A stretch of DNA of 64,000 bases from Bog-257 sp963834135 (GTDB lineage: Bacteria > Acidobacteriota > Terriglobia > Terriglobales > Acidobacteriaceae): NCBI GenBank assembly GCA_963834135.1, contig CAWIAN010000005.1, positions 372,001 to 436,000 of the forward strand, in the 5' to 3' direction. The notes below the pieces were generated by a model that was not told the DNA's origin, searched no databases, and was given only the letters and a program-made list of their open reading frames with translations. A program made the position numbers and the translations under genes. Numbering within the stretch: the stretch's first letter is position 1; each line of letters opens with the position of its first letter. Below, one piece after another: positions 35,175 to 44,904 of this stretch.

Positions 35175-36941
35175 CTACAGCGCCGTTCCCACCTGGGAGA
35201 TCACCGACTGCATCACCGGCGTCAGCTGCACCACCAGCTCTGCGTTGTAGGATTGCGACGCAGTATCGGTCAGCGGATAGCTGCCGTAGATACGCGACGC
35301 GCCAATGGCATAGCCGCGCGACTTGTATGCGGGCGAGTTGCCCTCGACCGCCGGATCGACATCGGTGATGAGGATGGAGACGGTGTTGTCGCTGTTGCGG
35401 CGAATGTCGATGGTGCGGAACTGTTGCGGGAAGTCGCGCAGTGAACTGGTCTCAACTTCCCAAAAACCCAGCGTAGGATCGCCGTTCGGATCCGGCTGCG
35501 GCGTCACCACATTGATATGCCGATGTCCCGACATCCACAGGATGAGATTGGGGTATTGATGCAGCGTGTTCAGCACAGACTCGTCGCTGTATTCCGACCC
35601 GGGCCAGATGGGATACGGCGTCGTATCGCTCAAGCTGTATTGCGGCAGGATGGGCACGTGCGCGCAGATCACCATCAGCTGATTGTTGGCCTGTCCCGCG
35701 TTCAGCTCGTCCACCAGCCAGGAGTAGCGCTCGTGGTCGAGCGCGCCAACCGCGTAATTAGGCTGGTCCGGCCCCTTCACGGTGTCATCCAGCATGATGA
35801 ACTTGATCGGTACGTCGGATTTCGGCACCACGCTGTAGCAGGCCATGCCACTGGTCAAGTTGGCATGGGTGAAACCATGACCGACGGGACGGCTGGTGGT
35901 GTGAAAGAACTCCGCCATCCAATCATGGGTGGTCGAGGCAGGACTCGACAGGGTATGGCGGTTGGCATCCGCAATGACCGTAGGCGGGGTGTGAAAGTCG
36001 GCCTCCGGTCCGGCCCCGACTATGTCTCCGTACGGCGTCGAGCCATCGACCGCGCCCATATAAGCACCCGTGCTCTCGAGGTCGGGCTTGGAGTCGAGCG
36101 CGATGTCGAGCATCGTGCCGCCGATGTGGGCGCTGCGGCTCTTCTCGTTTTCAAACTGCGAGCCCATCCAGTACTGGTCGTGATTGCCGATGACCTGGTA
36201 CCAGGGAATCGCAGGATTGAGGCCGGCGGCGTAAAAGGGCTTCTGGTAATCGATGGTGTCCGCGCCGGCGTGGGCGCCCGAACTCGGGTAGATCACGTTG
36301 CCGTCGAAGATACCGATGAACCAGCGCAGTTCGTTGTATTGCGTGTTATTGCAGTCGTCCCCCAGCGACACGCCGAAGTCGAACGGCGTCATCTCGTGCA
36401 ACGCATTGATGGTCTGGATGGCGGCGTCGAGAACATGTGTCGTCGACAGAATGATCGGCGAGTAGGCCGATGACCTTCCCGAACCGAAGCCGGCGGCAAT
36501 TCCCTCATAGTTGGCCTGCGCCGGCGATTCCTTGTCGGCAATGTGAATGTCGGACATGGAAAAGTAGTGGAGCAGCCGCGCCACGTTGCGAGCGCCGCCG
36601 TAGGCCGGCACAAGATCCTTGCGCGGCGGGCCTGGGGCCAGCGGTCCGCCGTAAGTCCACCGGCTGTAGCCGTAGGTGGCATAGTCAGCCACATCGTCTG
36701 GACTGATGTGCACCGCGCTCGCCGGTACGGCAACGGGCAGAACCTGCTGCTGTGCCGTGGTGTAAACCTGTTTCGCGATGGGCCAGCGGACGACCTGCGG
36801 CGCGGCCGGTGTGCCTCCACAGCCGGCCAGTTCCAAAACGCCGATCCCGGCGCCGATGGTCTGCAACGCGCCAACTCCAACGCCCACGGTTTTGATGAAA
36901 TCTCTTCGACTCAGTCCCGCCTTGCCGCTCTCCTTAGCCAC
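35175..36941 (-). CDS. Tat-exported metallophosphoesterase (TIGR03768-like)
   Basis: The protein has 588 residues. It starts with a twin-arginine signal (SRRDFIKTV) and a lipobox-like LAGCGG. Calcineurin-type metal ligands are visible in order: SMSDIHI (DxH), VSLGDDCNN (GD), VIGNHDQYW (GNHD), ICAHVPI (H) and MSGHRHIN (GHxH). It probably hydrolyses phosphate esters in the periplasm after Tat export. I chose the GTG at 36941, which has AAGGAG 6 nt upstream, over the ATG at 36983. It is the first gene of a two-gene operon with the histidine-phosphatase-like lipoprotein, divergent from nuoC. Confidence 0.88.
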   Translation of the reverse strand: MAKESGKAGLSRRDFIKTVGVGVGALQTIGAGIGVLELAGCGGTPAAPQVVRWPIAKQVYTTAQQQVLPVAVPASAVHISPDDVADYATYGYSRWTYGGPLAPGPPRKDLVPAYGGARNVARLLHYFSMSDIHIADKESPAQANYEGIAAGFGSGRSSAYSPIILSTTHVLDAAIQTINALHEMTPFDFGVSLGDDCNNTQYNELRWFIGIFDGNVIYPSSGAHAGADTIDYQKPFYAAGLNPAIPWYQVIGNHDQYWMGSQFENEKSRSAHIGGTMLDIALDSKPDLESTGAYMGAVDGSTPYGDIVGAGPEADFHTPPTVIADANRHTLSSPASTTHDWMAEFFHTTSRPVGHGFTHANLTSGMACYSVVPKSDVPIKFIMLDDTVKGPDQPNYAVGALDHERYSWLVDELNAGQANNQLMVICAHVPILPQYSLSDTTPYPIWPGSEYSDESVLNTLHQYPNLILWMSGHRHINVVTPQPDPNGDPTLGFWEVETSSLRDFPQQFRTIDIRRNSDNTVSILITDVDPAVEGNSPAYKSRGYAIGASRIYGSYPLTDTASQSYNAELVVQLTPVMQSVISQVGTAL

Positions 36942-37085
36942 AAAAACTCCTTCAACGCGGAGGATGACCTGCAGTGGTTCCATCGGCTAAAGGAGAGAGG
37001 AGCTTCAGGCGGATGACCGCGCGATAGAAGGATCAAAACATCGCGCTCCCTAACGTCACACTAATGTTGCACTTCCAGCCGCCGA

Positions 37086-37101
37086 TGTGACCGGCATCAC
37101 A
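37086..37101. promoter_or_regulatory. CRP/FNR-type palindromic site between phosphatase operon and nuoC
   Basis: TGTGA-N6-TCACA is a perfect 16-bp palindrome, identical to the core consensus of CRP-family sites. It is about 90 bp upstream of nuoC and about 145 bp upstream of the divergent metallophosphoesterase start. No regulator of this type is in the window. Confidence 0.5.
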
Positions 37102-37190
37102 CATCCTCGTGACTCGCGTACAAGCTTCCCTGCCTATCCGCTGCTAAAACTGGAACTTCCGATGGGGTGCAGTTCCTACGAAACGAAGAA

Positions 37191-37976
37191 ATGACAATGC
37201 CTGAGGAAACGAAAGAGCCCAACCTGGCCTCGGTTGAAAACTCCGCCCCGGCGAGCGTTACAGCAGCGGCGTCCGCCCCAGAGACGAAAGCTTCGCCCGA
37301 AAAGCCTGCTGCCTCGGCAGACGCAGCGCAAGGCGTTCCGACGGTTCCAGCTCCTTTGACCGGCGAGCAACCGGCCGCGGCCGCCCCCAAACCTGTTGTT
37401 CCCGCGGCCGCTAAACCCGCCGCCCCCGCTGCTGCAAAACCTGCCGCTGCCGTTCCGCCAAAGCCCCCCGCTCCCAAGCCGGAGCCGTGGGATTCGGAGC
37501 TGGTCCGCAGCCTGAAGGCGCAATACGGATCGGGCATTGCCGAAGCCAGCACTTACGCCGGGCAAAATTACCTGGTCGTTGACAGCTCCATCGTGTACGA
37601 GATTCTGCGACGCACGCAGGACGAGCTCTTCGACTACTGCGTGGACATCACCGCAGTTCACTATCCCAAACGCGACGTCCAGTTCGATGTCGTTTACGTC
37701 CTGTATTCGTTCCACAGCAACGAACGCCTGCGCATCAAGACGCGGCTCAAGGACGGCGAGCATCTGCGCTCGGCAGTCGCGATCTGGCCGACGGCCAACT
37801 GGCTGGAGCGCGAAGTCTTCGACATGTTCGGCATCGAGTTCGACGGACACCCGGAGCTCAAGCGCATCCTGATGCCCGAGAACTGGAAGGGCCATCCGCT
37901 GCGCAAGGACTACGGCATCCTGCAGCAGGACACCGAATGGGTGAAGAACAACATCGGCATCGAGAGCGCCCAATGA
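37191..37976 (+). CDS. nuoC: NADH-quinone oxidoreductase subunit C with Ala/Pro-rich N-terminal extension
   Basis: The protein has 261 residues. The C-terminal 150 residues are the 30-kDa subunit of complex I, with DYCVDITAVHYPKRDVQFDV, WLEREVFDMFGIEFDGHPEL and LMPENWKGHPLRKDYG. The N-terminal 105 residues are an Ala/Pro/Lys/Glu-rich low-complexity extension of unknown role. NuoC sits in the peripheral arm beside NuoD. The ATG at 37191 is preferred (GAAG upstream); another ATG follows at 37197. Its stop overlaps the nuoD start (ATGA), so the two are translationally coupled. Confidence 0.93.
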   Translation: MTMPEETKEPNLASVENSAPASVTAAASAPETKASPEKPAASADAAQGVPTVPAPLTGEQPAAAAPKPVVPAAAKPAAPAAAKPAAAVPPKPPAPKPEPWDSELVRSLKAQYGSGIAEASTYAGQNYLVVDSSIVYEILRRTQDELFDYCVDITAVHYPKRDVQFDVVYVLYSFHSNERLRIKTRLKDGEHLRSAVAIWPTANWLEREVFDMFGIEFDGHPELKRILMPENWKGHPLRKDYGILQQDTEWVKNNIGIESAQ

Positions 37977-39169
37977 AGAACCTGATCGAATCCGACTATC
38001 GTCACGCGCAAAAGGGGGAGAGCGGGCCGGGCGTCGTCGATTACCTCGACCTCGATACCAAAGACGAGACTTTTCTTGACGCCACCGAACTCGTGCTCAA
38101 CATGGGGCCGCAGCATCCCTCGACGCACGGCGTGCTGCGCGTGATCCTCAAGCTCGACGGCGAAAAGGTTCTGGGCACCGAGTGCGTTATCGGCTACCTG
38201 CATCGCGGCGTCGAAAAGATTGCCGAGAATCGCACCTACGCGATGTTCAATCCCTACGTCGACCGCATGGATTACGTCGCTGCGGTGTCGAACGGGCTGG
38301 GCTACTGCGAGACGGTCGAGAAGCTGATCCACGCCGAGGTCCCGGCGCGCGCGCAGTATATTCGCGTGATCCTGACGGAACTGTGCCGCATCGCCAGCCA
38401 CCAGGTTTGGCTGGGCACGCACGCGCTCGACATCGGAGCACTGACCCCGCTGTTCTATTGCTTCCGCGATCGCGAAGCCATTCTCGGCATCTTCGAAAAA
38501 TATTGCGGCGCACGCCTGACCACGCACGCGTTTCGCATCGGCGGCTGCATCTACGAGGCCTACGAGGGCTTCGAGAAAGACTGCATCGAGTTCTGCGACA
38601 AGTTTCTTCCCAAGCTCGACGAATACGAAGAGCTGCTGACCACGAATCGCATCTGGGTGAAGCGCACCAAGGGTGTCGGCATATTGAAGCCGGAAGATTG
38701 CATCGCGCTGGGCGTCACCGGGCCAGTTCTCCGGGCCAGCGGAGTGAAGTGGGACCTGCGCAAGGCGCAACCCTACGAAGCCTATAAGAATTTCGACTTC
38801 GACATCCCGACCGGGCTGAATGGTGACACCTACGACCGATACCTGGTTCGCATCGAGGAGATGCGCCAGTCGGTCCGCATTCTTCGCCAGGCAGTCGAGG
38901 GACTGCCGCAGGGACCAATCATGGCGAAGGTGCCGAAGATACTCAAGCCGCCTGCCGGCGAGGTCTATCACTCGATCGAAGCGCCAAAGGGCGAGCTGGG
39001 CTATTTCATCGTCAGCGACGGATCAACGCAGCCCTATCGCGTGCGCGTCCGTCCGCCGTCGTATGTGAATTTGCAAGCCCTGGACAAGATGGTGCGCGGC
39101 CTGCTGGTGGCCGATGTGGTCGCCGTCATCGGCACCCTCGACATCGTGCTGGGCGAGGTGGACCGGTGA
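37973..39169 (+). CDS. nuoD: NADH-quinone oxidoreductase subunit D
   Basis: This 398-residue 49-kDa subunit of complex I helps form the quinone-binding site in the peripheral arm. Signatures are LNMGPQHPSTHGVLRVIL, GYLHRGVEKIAENRTY, YVDRMDYVA and GELGYFIVSDG. Length is normal for the family. The ATG overlaps the nuoC stop codon by 4 bases (ATGA). The intergenic space to nuoH (248 bp) holds three RAYT-type repeat ends. Confidence 0.96.
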   Translation: MKNLIESDYRHAQKGESGPGVVDYLDLDTKDETFLDATELVLNMGPQHPSTHGVLRVILKLDGEKVLGTECVIGYLHRGVEKIAENRTYAMFNPYVDRMDYVAAVSNGLGYCETVEKLIHAEVPARAQYIRVILTELCRIASHQVWLGTHALDIGALTPLFYCFRDREAILGIFEKYCGARLTTHAFRIGGCIYEAYEGFEKDCIEFCDKFLPKLDEYEELLTTNRIWVKRTKGVGILKPEDCIALGVTGPVLRASGVKWDLRKAQPYEAYKNFDFDIPTGLNGDTYDRYLVRIEEMRQSVRILRQAVEGLPQGPIMAKVPKILKPPAGEVYHSIEAPKGELGYFIVSDGSTQPYRVRVRPPSYVNLQALDKMVRGLLVADVVAVIGTLDIVLGEVDR

Positions 39170-39221
39170 AAGCAGTTGTCAGTGGCCGGTTGTCAGCAAA
39201 TGCGGGCCGGCGAAGAGACTG

Positions 39222-39402
39222 GGTAGAGCGAACCTTCAGGTTCGCGTCCGCCCAGGAAAGATCGCGGGTAGAGCTGGCCTTCAGGCCAGCGTCGCGTGAC
39301 GAACTCTAGATGGGGGCTTTAGCCCCGGGTGAAGTTACGTCGGCTGAAGTCGACTCGGATTTTGTGGAGGACGGCGGCGCCAGCCTGAAGGCTGGCTCTA
39401 CC
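39222..39402 (+). repeat. RAYT-type palindromic repeat element, nuoD/nuoH gap
   Basis: Left ends GGTAGAGC with CGAACCTTCAGGTTCG (39222-39247) and GGTAGAGC with TGGCCTTCAGGCCA (39267-39292) are followed by the core GGGGCTTTAGCCCC (39313-39326), a CGGCTGAAGTCG unit, and the right end CCAGCCTGAAGGCTGG with GCTCTACC (to 39402). The right end stops 15 nt before the nuoH ATG. Confidence 0.9.
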
Positions 39403-39417
39403 GATCAAGCCAAAGCA

Positions 39418-40698
39418 ATGTTGGATGCAATCAAGGCGTACCTCAATACGAGCTCTACACCCGGCGAGGCCGGCAGCATGTTCTGGGCGACCGTCTACAT
39501 CCTGATCATCACCATCGGCATTTCGCTGGCGGTGATCGCGATGAACTGGCTGGAGCGCAAAATCCTCGCGCACATGCAGATTCGCCTCGGTCCCATGCGC
39601 GTGGGTCCGCACGGACTGCTTCAGCCCTTCGCCGACGCGCTGAAGCTGCTCATCAAGGAAGACATCATCCCGCACGATGCCGACAAGCTGGTCTTCTGGA
39701 GCGCGCCGGTCGTGGTGACCATGACGGCTTTCACCACGTTCCTGGTCGTGCCCTTCGGACGCACGCACGCCGTAACCGACATGAACATCGGCATCCTGTT
39801 CATGCTCGGGGTTTCGTCGCTGGGCGTGCTGGGCATCATCATGGCGGGCTGGTCGTCGAACTCGCATTATCCGCTGATGGGCTCGCTGCGCTCGAGCGCT
39901 CAGATGGTTTCCTACGAAATCGCGATGGGCCTGGCCATTGTCTGCGCTGTGATGATGACCAGCCTGCAGACCGGTACCGGCACGCTGAGCATGATCGGCA
40001 TCGTCGAAGCGCAGGCGGCGCAGCACACCTGGTTCATCTTCAAGTTCTTTCCCCTGGGCTTCATTGCCTTCATGGTCTTCGCCATCGCGATGGTCGCCGA
40101 AACCAATCGCGCCCCCTTTGACTTGCCCGAAGCCGAGTCCGAATTAGTTGCCGGTTTCCACACCGAGTACAGCGGGTTCCGCTGGTCGCTCTTCTTCCTC
40201 GCGGAATACGCGGCCATGCTGGCGGTCTCGTCGATCGCCGTTACGCTGTGGCTCGGCGGATGGATGCGGCCCTTCCCGAACTGGCTGGGTGGCACAGCGT
40301 GGGACATGGCGTTCTCCCTGGTTCCAGCTTTGACGTTACTTGGGCTGGCCGGCTTGTGTCTGCTCGGCGCCGCGCGCATGCCGAAACTCCCGCAGATGAA
40401 GATCCAGACCACTGGCTTGGCGATCTTCGGATTGCTGCTCGGCTTCATCGGACTGGTGCTGTTTGCTCCCGGAGTGCGCGAGCGGGTGCAGGACATCTTC
40501 TGGTTCGTCGCCAAGGTCGCGTTCTTTATGTACCTGTACATCTGGTATCGCGGAACGTTTCCGCGCTACCGCTTCGACCAGCTCATGAAAGTCGGCTGGA
40601 AGGTTCTGCTGCCGGTTGGCCTGGGGGTTCTGATTGCCACGGCGCTGGCCGGGTTGCTGCCGCAAATGGAGTCCGTCATTGTGGGGGTGCTGCGATGA
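39418..40698 (+). CDS. nuoH: NADH-quinone oxidoreductase subunit H
   Basis: This 426-residue membrane subunit carries the quinone-site entry of complex I and has eight or more predicted spans. Signatures are MNWLERKILAHMQIRLGPMR, RVGPHGLLQPFADALKLL, ETNRAPFDLPEAESELVAGF and YSGFRWSLFFLAEY. The frame is open upstream to 39310, but residues there are translated repeat sequence; the ATG at 39418 gives the normal N-terminus and lies 15 nt after a repeat. There is no obvious ribosome-binding site between repeat and start. Confidence 0.95.
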   Translation: MLDAIKAYLNTSSTPGEAGSMFWATVYILIITIGISLAVIAMNWLERKILAHMQIRLGPMRVGPHGLLQPFADALKLLIKEDIIPHDADKLVFWSAPVVVTMTAFTTFLVVPFGRTHAVTDMNIGILFMLGVSSLGVLGIIMAGWSSNSHYPLMGSLRSSAQMVSYEIAMGLAIVCAVMMTSLQTGTGTLSMIGIVEAQAAQHTWFIFKFFPLGFIAFMVFAIAMVAETNRAPFDLPEAESELVAGFHTEYSGFRWSLFFLAEYAAMLAVSSIAVTLWLGGWMRPFPNWLGGTAWDMAFSLVPALTLLGLAGLCLLGAARMPKLPQMKIQTTGLAIFGLLLGFIGLVLFAPGVRERVQDIFWFVAKVAFFMYLYIWYRGTFPRYRFDQLMKVGWKVLLPVGLGVLIATALAGLLPQMESVIVGVLR

Positions 40699-40769
40699 GC
40701 CAGGCACGAGTAGATCAGGCCAGACCGCGTGTTGCGTGTAGTAGCGCCGTGACAGCAGCCGGAGAGATC

Positions 40770-40907
40770 GGTAGAGCGAACCTTCAGGTTCGCGTTACGC
40801 ATCTCCCGAGCAAAATCAAGGGGCTTCATCCCCGACAGGTGCCGCCGACTGAAGTCGGCTCAGATCGAACCCTGCGAGGAGACGCGAACCTGAAGGTTCG
40901 CTCTACC
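40770..40907 (+). repeat. RAYT-type palindromic repeat element, nuoH/nuoI gap
   Basis: The left end is GGTAGAGC with CGAACCTTCAGGTTCG (40770-40795). The core is GGGGCTTCATCCCC (40820-40833) and CCGACTGAAGTCGG. The right end is CGAACCTGAAGGTTCG with GCTCTACC (40882-40907). The two ends are exact inverted repeats. It stops 14 nt before the nuoI ATG. Confidence 0.92.
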
Positions 40908-40921
40908 TGGAGCGTGTCGCT

Positions 40922-41379
40922 ATGAGTCTGCCGCCACTGCTTCGCAAAATCCTGCTGGTTGATCTGGTGAAGGGCCTGAAGGTCACCTTCAACTACCAGG
41001 CCCCGAGCGAGGCCGTCACCGAACAATATCCGCTGGAGCGTCCTGTCATTACCGAGCGTTTTCGCGGGCAGCCGCGGCTCCGCATGGACGAAGGAACCGG
41101 TCACTCGAAGTGCATCGTCTGCAACCTGTGCGCGCTGGCCTGCCCCGAGCAGCTGATCGTCATCAAGGGAGATCGCGATCCCGTGACCAAGCGCAAGTTC
41201 CCGGTGACCTGGACCTACGACTTGAGCCGCTGCATGTTCTGCGGCCTGTGCGCCGAAGCCTGCTCGACCGACGCGCTGGAGCTGACGCCCGATTACGAGA
41301 TGGCGCTCTACACGCGCGAAGGCATGGTGCTGGACCAGAAAGCGCTGGAAGAGGGACAGAAGCCGGTGAGGTACGAGAA

Positions 41380-41383
<4 letters not shown>
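40922..41383 (+). CDS. nuoI: NADH-quinone oxidoreductase subunit I
   Basis: This 153-residue peripheral-arm subunit carries two [4Fe-4S] clusters. The ligand motifs are CIVCNLCALACP and CMFCGLCAEACSTDA. It passes electrons towards NuoB and the quinone. The ATG at 40922 follows a TGGAG ribosome-binding site that directly abuts the repeat end. The stop overlaps the nuoJ GTG start. Confidence 0.96.
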
Positions 41384-41898
<515 letters not shown>

Positions 41899-41900
41899 CC

Positions 41901-42034
41901 GGTAGAGCGAGCCTTCAGGCTCGCGGTTGGAGCCGAAATACGAATTGAGGGGCTTCAGCCCCGAGTGCCGCCGGATGAAGCCGGCTCATGGAGAAACGAG
42001 AGGCGGAGACGCCAGCCTGAAGGCTGGCTCTACC
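41901..42034 (+). repeat. RAYT-type palindromic repeat element, nuoJ/nuoK gap
   Basis: The left end is GGTAGAGC with CGAGCCTTCAGGCTCG (from 41901). The core is GGGGCTTCAGCCCC and CCGGATGAAGCCGG. The right end is CCAGCCTGAAGGCTGG with GCTCTACC (42009-42034). It begins 2 nt after the nuoJ stop and ends 16 nt before the nuoK ATG, so it fills nearly the whole gap. Confidence 0.92.
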
Positions 42035-42050
42035 GAACGGAAACCGATTT

Positions 42051-42356
42051 ATGGAACAGATCACGACATTGCACTATCTGGTTGTTGCGGCGTCGCTGTT
42101 CATCATTGGCACCATCGGCGTGCTGACCCGGCGCAACGTGATCATCATCCTGATGTCGATCGAGCTGATCCTGAACGCCGTGAACCTGAACCTGGTGGCG
42201 TTCTCGCGGCTCTACGGATTACATGGGCAAGTGTTCTCGATTTTCGTCATCACCGATGCGGCAGCCGAAGCCGCCATCGGACTGGGCATCATCATCGCCT
42301 TCTTCCGCAACAAGGAGACGGTGAATGTGGACGAGGTGGATTTGTTGAAGTGGTAG
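42051..42356 (+). CDS. nuoK: NADH-quinone oxidoreductase subunit K
   Basis: This 101-residue membrane subunit has three predicted spans. Signatures are GVLTRRNVIIILMSIELILN and AAAEAAIGLGIIIAFFRNKE, including the membrane glutamates involved in proton transfer. Its stop codon TAG (42354-42356) lies inside the GGTAGAGC end of the following repeat, so the repeat supplies the stop. Confidence 0.95.
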   Translation: MEQITTLHYLVVAASLFIIGTIGVLTRRNVIIILMSIELILNAVNLNLVAFSRLYGLHGQVFSIFVITDAAAEAAIGLGIIIAFFRNKETVNVDEVDLLKW

Positions 42357-42522
42357 AGCGGGGCTTTAGCGCCGCTTATGGATCGGTAGAGCAAGCCTTC
42401 AGGCTCGCGTTCAGCCGACCAAAAAAACAATCGGGGCTTTAGCCCCGGAAGAAGTACCCCCGGCTGAAGCCGGGCCGAAATTGTAACAATGCGCAGACGC
42501 GAGCCTAAAGGCTCGCTCTACC
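42352..42522 (+). repeat. RAYT-type palindromic repeat element, nuoK/nuoL gap
   Basis: GGTAGAGC (42352) overlaps the nuoK stop. A full left end, GGTAGAGC with CAAGCCTTCAGGCTCG, runs 42385-42410. The core is GGGGCTTTAGCCCC and CCGGCTGAAGCCGG. The right end is CGAGCCTAAAGGCTCG with GCTCTACC (42497-42522). It stops 10 nt before the nuoL ATG. Confidence 0.92.
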
Positions 42523-42532
42523 CGAGCTAATA

Positions 42533-44662
42533 ATGTTTTTCTTAAATCACATCTGGTTGATTCCCTTGTTTCCCGTCTTCGGCGCGGCTTGCATGTTCTT
42601 CTTCGGACGCAAGCTGTCGAAGTCGGCGGTGAACGGTGTCTGCGTTGGTGTCATTGTGCTGGCGTTCGCGTGGGCGTGTCTCGCGGTGTGGCAGTACACC
42701 GGATACTCGGCCGCCAGCCCGGGCAAGCCCTTCGAGACGATTCTGTTTACCTGGCTCGGCACTGGCAGTAATTCTCTCGCCTATCCCATGCACGGCGGCG
42801 CGGCGCAGTTCAATGCTGATGCCGGCTTCCTGCTCGACCCGCTCTCTTCGATCTGGCTGCTGTTCGTCACGGGCGTAGGCATGCTCATCCACATTTACTC
42901 GATGGGCTATATGGCGCACGAGGGCGGCTACTACCGCTTCTTCGGCTACCTGAACCTGTTCATGTTCTCCATGCTGACGCTTATCCTGGGGAACAACTAT
43001 GCCGTGATGTTCGTCGGCTGGGAGGGCGTGGGCCTGTGCTCGTACTTGCTGATCGGCTTTTACTTCCAGCGCCATTCGGCGTCAACTGCCGCCAACAAAG
43101 CGTTCATCACCAACCGCGTCGGTGACGCCGGATTCCTGCTGGGCTTGCTGACCATTGCCTGGTACTTCGGCTCGGTGCAGTTCACCGCGATTAATCATCT
43201 TGCCCGGAGCGGTAAATTCGCCACCGGTGATCCGGTCATTACCTTCGCCTGCCTCTGCCTGTTTGTCGGCGCCTGCGGCAAGTCAGCGCAATTTCCGCTG
43301 TATGTCTGGCTGCCAGACGCGATGGAAGGTCCGACGCCTGTCTCTGCCCTGATCCACGCGGCGACGATGGTCACAGCCGGCGTCTACATGGTGGCGCGGT
43401 CGAACGCCTTGTTCGTACTGGCGCCGACGGCAATGAAGACGGTCGCCATCATTGGCGCGCTAACCGCGATCTTTGCCGCAACCATCGCGCTGGTGCAAAA
43501 CGATATCAAACGGGTGCTGGCGTACTCCACGGTTTCGCAGTTGGGCTACATGTTCCTGGCGCTCGGCGTGGGAGCATTCGCCGCCGGCGTCTTCCACGTC
43601 TTCACTCACGCGTTCTTTAAGGCGCTGCTCTTCCTTGGCGCCGGCTCGGTCATTCACGCCATGGGCGGCGAGCAGGAGATGCAGCACATGGGCGCGCTGG
43701 CAGGGAAGATCAAGACCACCTTCGGCACCATGCTGATCGCGACGCTGGCCATCTCCGGCATTCCGGGCTTCGCCGGCTTCTTCTCGAAGGATGCGATCTT
43801 GTGGGAGACGTGGTCGCGCGAGGGCGGCGCCTATCGCTACCTCTGGTACATCGCCTTTCTGACGGCGCTGATGACCTCGTTCTACATGTTCCGGCTGATC
43901 TACCTGACCTTCTTCGGCAAGCCGCGCATGAGCCACGAAGTCGAGCACCACATTCACGAATCGCCCAAGACGATGACCGTGCCTCTGGTGATTCTCGCGA
44001 TCTGTTCGCTGGGCGCCGGCTATTTGGGATTGCCGCATAGCCTCGGCGGATCCGATCGCTTCGGAAAGTTCCTGGAGCCGGTCTTTGCAAAGGAAGCGGT
44101 TGTGCTGGAGCACGAAGGCGCAACGGCGCAGGTTGCTGCCGGTGAACAGCAAGTGGAGCACACCAGTCCGCTGGAATATGTGCTGATGTCAGCTTCCGTG
44201 GGCGCGGCGATTCTGGGCTGGTTCCTGGCGCAGCGCGCGTACAAGAAAGCCGACAAGGGTTACCAGGAGCCGATCAAAGAAGTGGCTCCCGCGTTCTATC
44301 AGACGCTCTTTCACAAGTGGTACATCGATGAGATCTACGACTGGGTCTTCACCGGCCGCAAAAAAGTTGGCGATGTTCGGCTGGGAGTTATGGGACTCGG
44401 CGAGGGCTTGTGGAAGTTCGATGCCGACGTGATCGACGGCACCGTGAACGGCGCGGGCTGGATCACGCGCATGAGTGGCACGGTGTCGAGCTTGTGGGAC
44501 AAGTGGATCATCGACGGACTGTTCGTCAACGGCGTCGCCATCGTGACCAGAATCACCTCTTACCCTGTAAGACTCCTACAGTGGGGGATGGTGCAGTGGT
44601 ACGCGCTGGTCATGGTCGCCGGGTTGGTGGGATTCGTTTTTTATTACGTCGTGAAGTGGTGA
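42533..44662 (+). CDS. nuoL: NADH-quinone oxidoreductase subunit L
   Basis: This 709-residue antiporter-like membrane subunit, the distal proton pump of complex I, has about 14-16 predicted spans and a long lateral helix in the C-terminal part. Signatures are WEGVGLCSYLLIGFYFQRHS, LPDAMEGPTPVSALIHAATM and YSTVSQLGYMFLALG. It is somewhat longer than the E. coli protein, mainly after residue 500. After the stop there is a short 24-bp word that also follows nuoD, then repeats and the RAYT gene. Confidence 0.95.
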   Translation: MFFLNHIWLIPLFPVFGAACMFFFGRKLSKSAVNGVCVGVIVLAFAWACLAVWQYTGYSAASPGKPFETILFTWLGTGSNSLAYPMHGGAAQFNADAGFLLDPLSSIWLLFVTGVGMLIHIYSMGYMAHEGGYYRFFGYLNLFMFSMLTLILGNNYAVMFVGWEGVGLCSYLLIGFYFQRHSASTAANKAFITNRVGDAGFLLGLLTIAWYFGSVQFTAINHLARSGKFATGDPVITFACLCLFVGACGKSAQFPLYVWLPDAMEGPTPVSALIHAATMVTAGVYMVARSNALFVLAPTAMKTVAIIGALTAIFAATIALVQNDIKRVLAYSTVSQLGYMFLALGVGAFAAGVFHVFTHAFFKALLFLGAGSVIHAMGGEQEMQHMGALAGKIKTTFGTMLIATLAISGIPGFAGFFSKDAILWETWSREGGAYRYLWYIAFLTALMTSFYMFRLIYLTFFGKPRMSHEVEHHIHESPKTMTVPLVILAICSLGAGYLGLPHSLGGSDRFGKFLEPVFAKEAVVLEHEGATAQVAAGEQQVEHTSPLEYVLMSASVGAAILGWFLAQRAYKKADKGYQEPIKEVAPAFYQTLFHKWYIDEIYDWVFTGRKKVGDVRLGVMGLGEGLWKFDADVIDGTVNGAGWITRMSGTVSSLWDKWIIDGLFVNGVAIVTRITSYPVRLLQWGMVQWYALVMVAGLVGFVFYYVVKW

Positions 44663-44711
44663 AGGACAGTTGTCAGTTGCCGGTTGCCAGTCAGGTCCGA
44701 TGTGAACGGCC

Positions 44712-44898
44712 GGTAGAGCGAGCCTTCAGGTTGGCGCAAGGCGGAAGGAATTGGTAGAGCGAACCTTCAGGTTGGCGTGAAGCAAGGAAGCCGGTAGAGC
44801 GAACCTTCAGGGTCTCGTGGGAAGAAAGATCAGGTAGAGCGAACCTTCAGGTTCGCGTCGAAGAAGTCTAAAAAAGGTCCCGGGGCTTTAGCCTCAAG
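44712..44898 (+). repeat. Four tandem left ends of the RAYT-type repeat plus core
   Basis: GGTAGAGC followed by the CCTTCAGG core occurs at 44712, 44753, 44793 and 44833, a near-40-bp period. The last is intact (CGAACCTTCAGGTTCG); the others have lost part of the right half of the palindrome. A GGGGCTTTAGCCTC core follows at about 44882, just before the RAYT ATG. Confidence 0.88.
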
Positions 44899-44904
44899 TG
44901 AATC

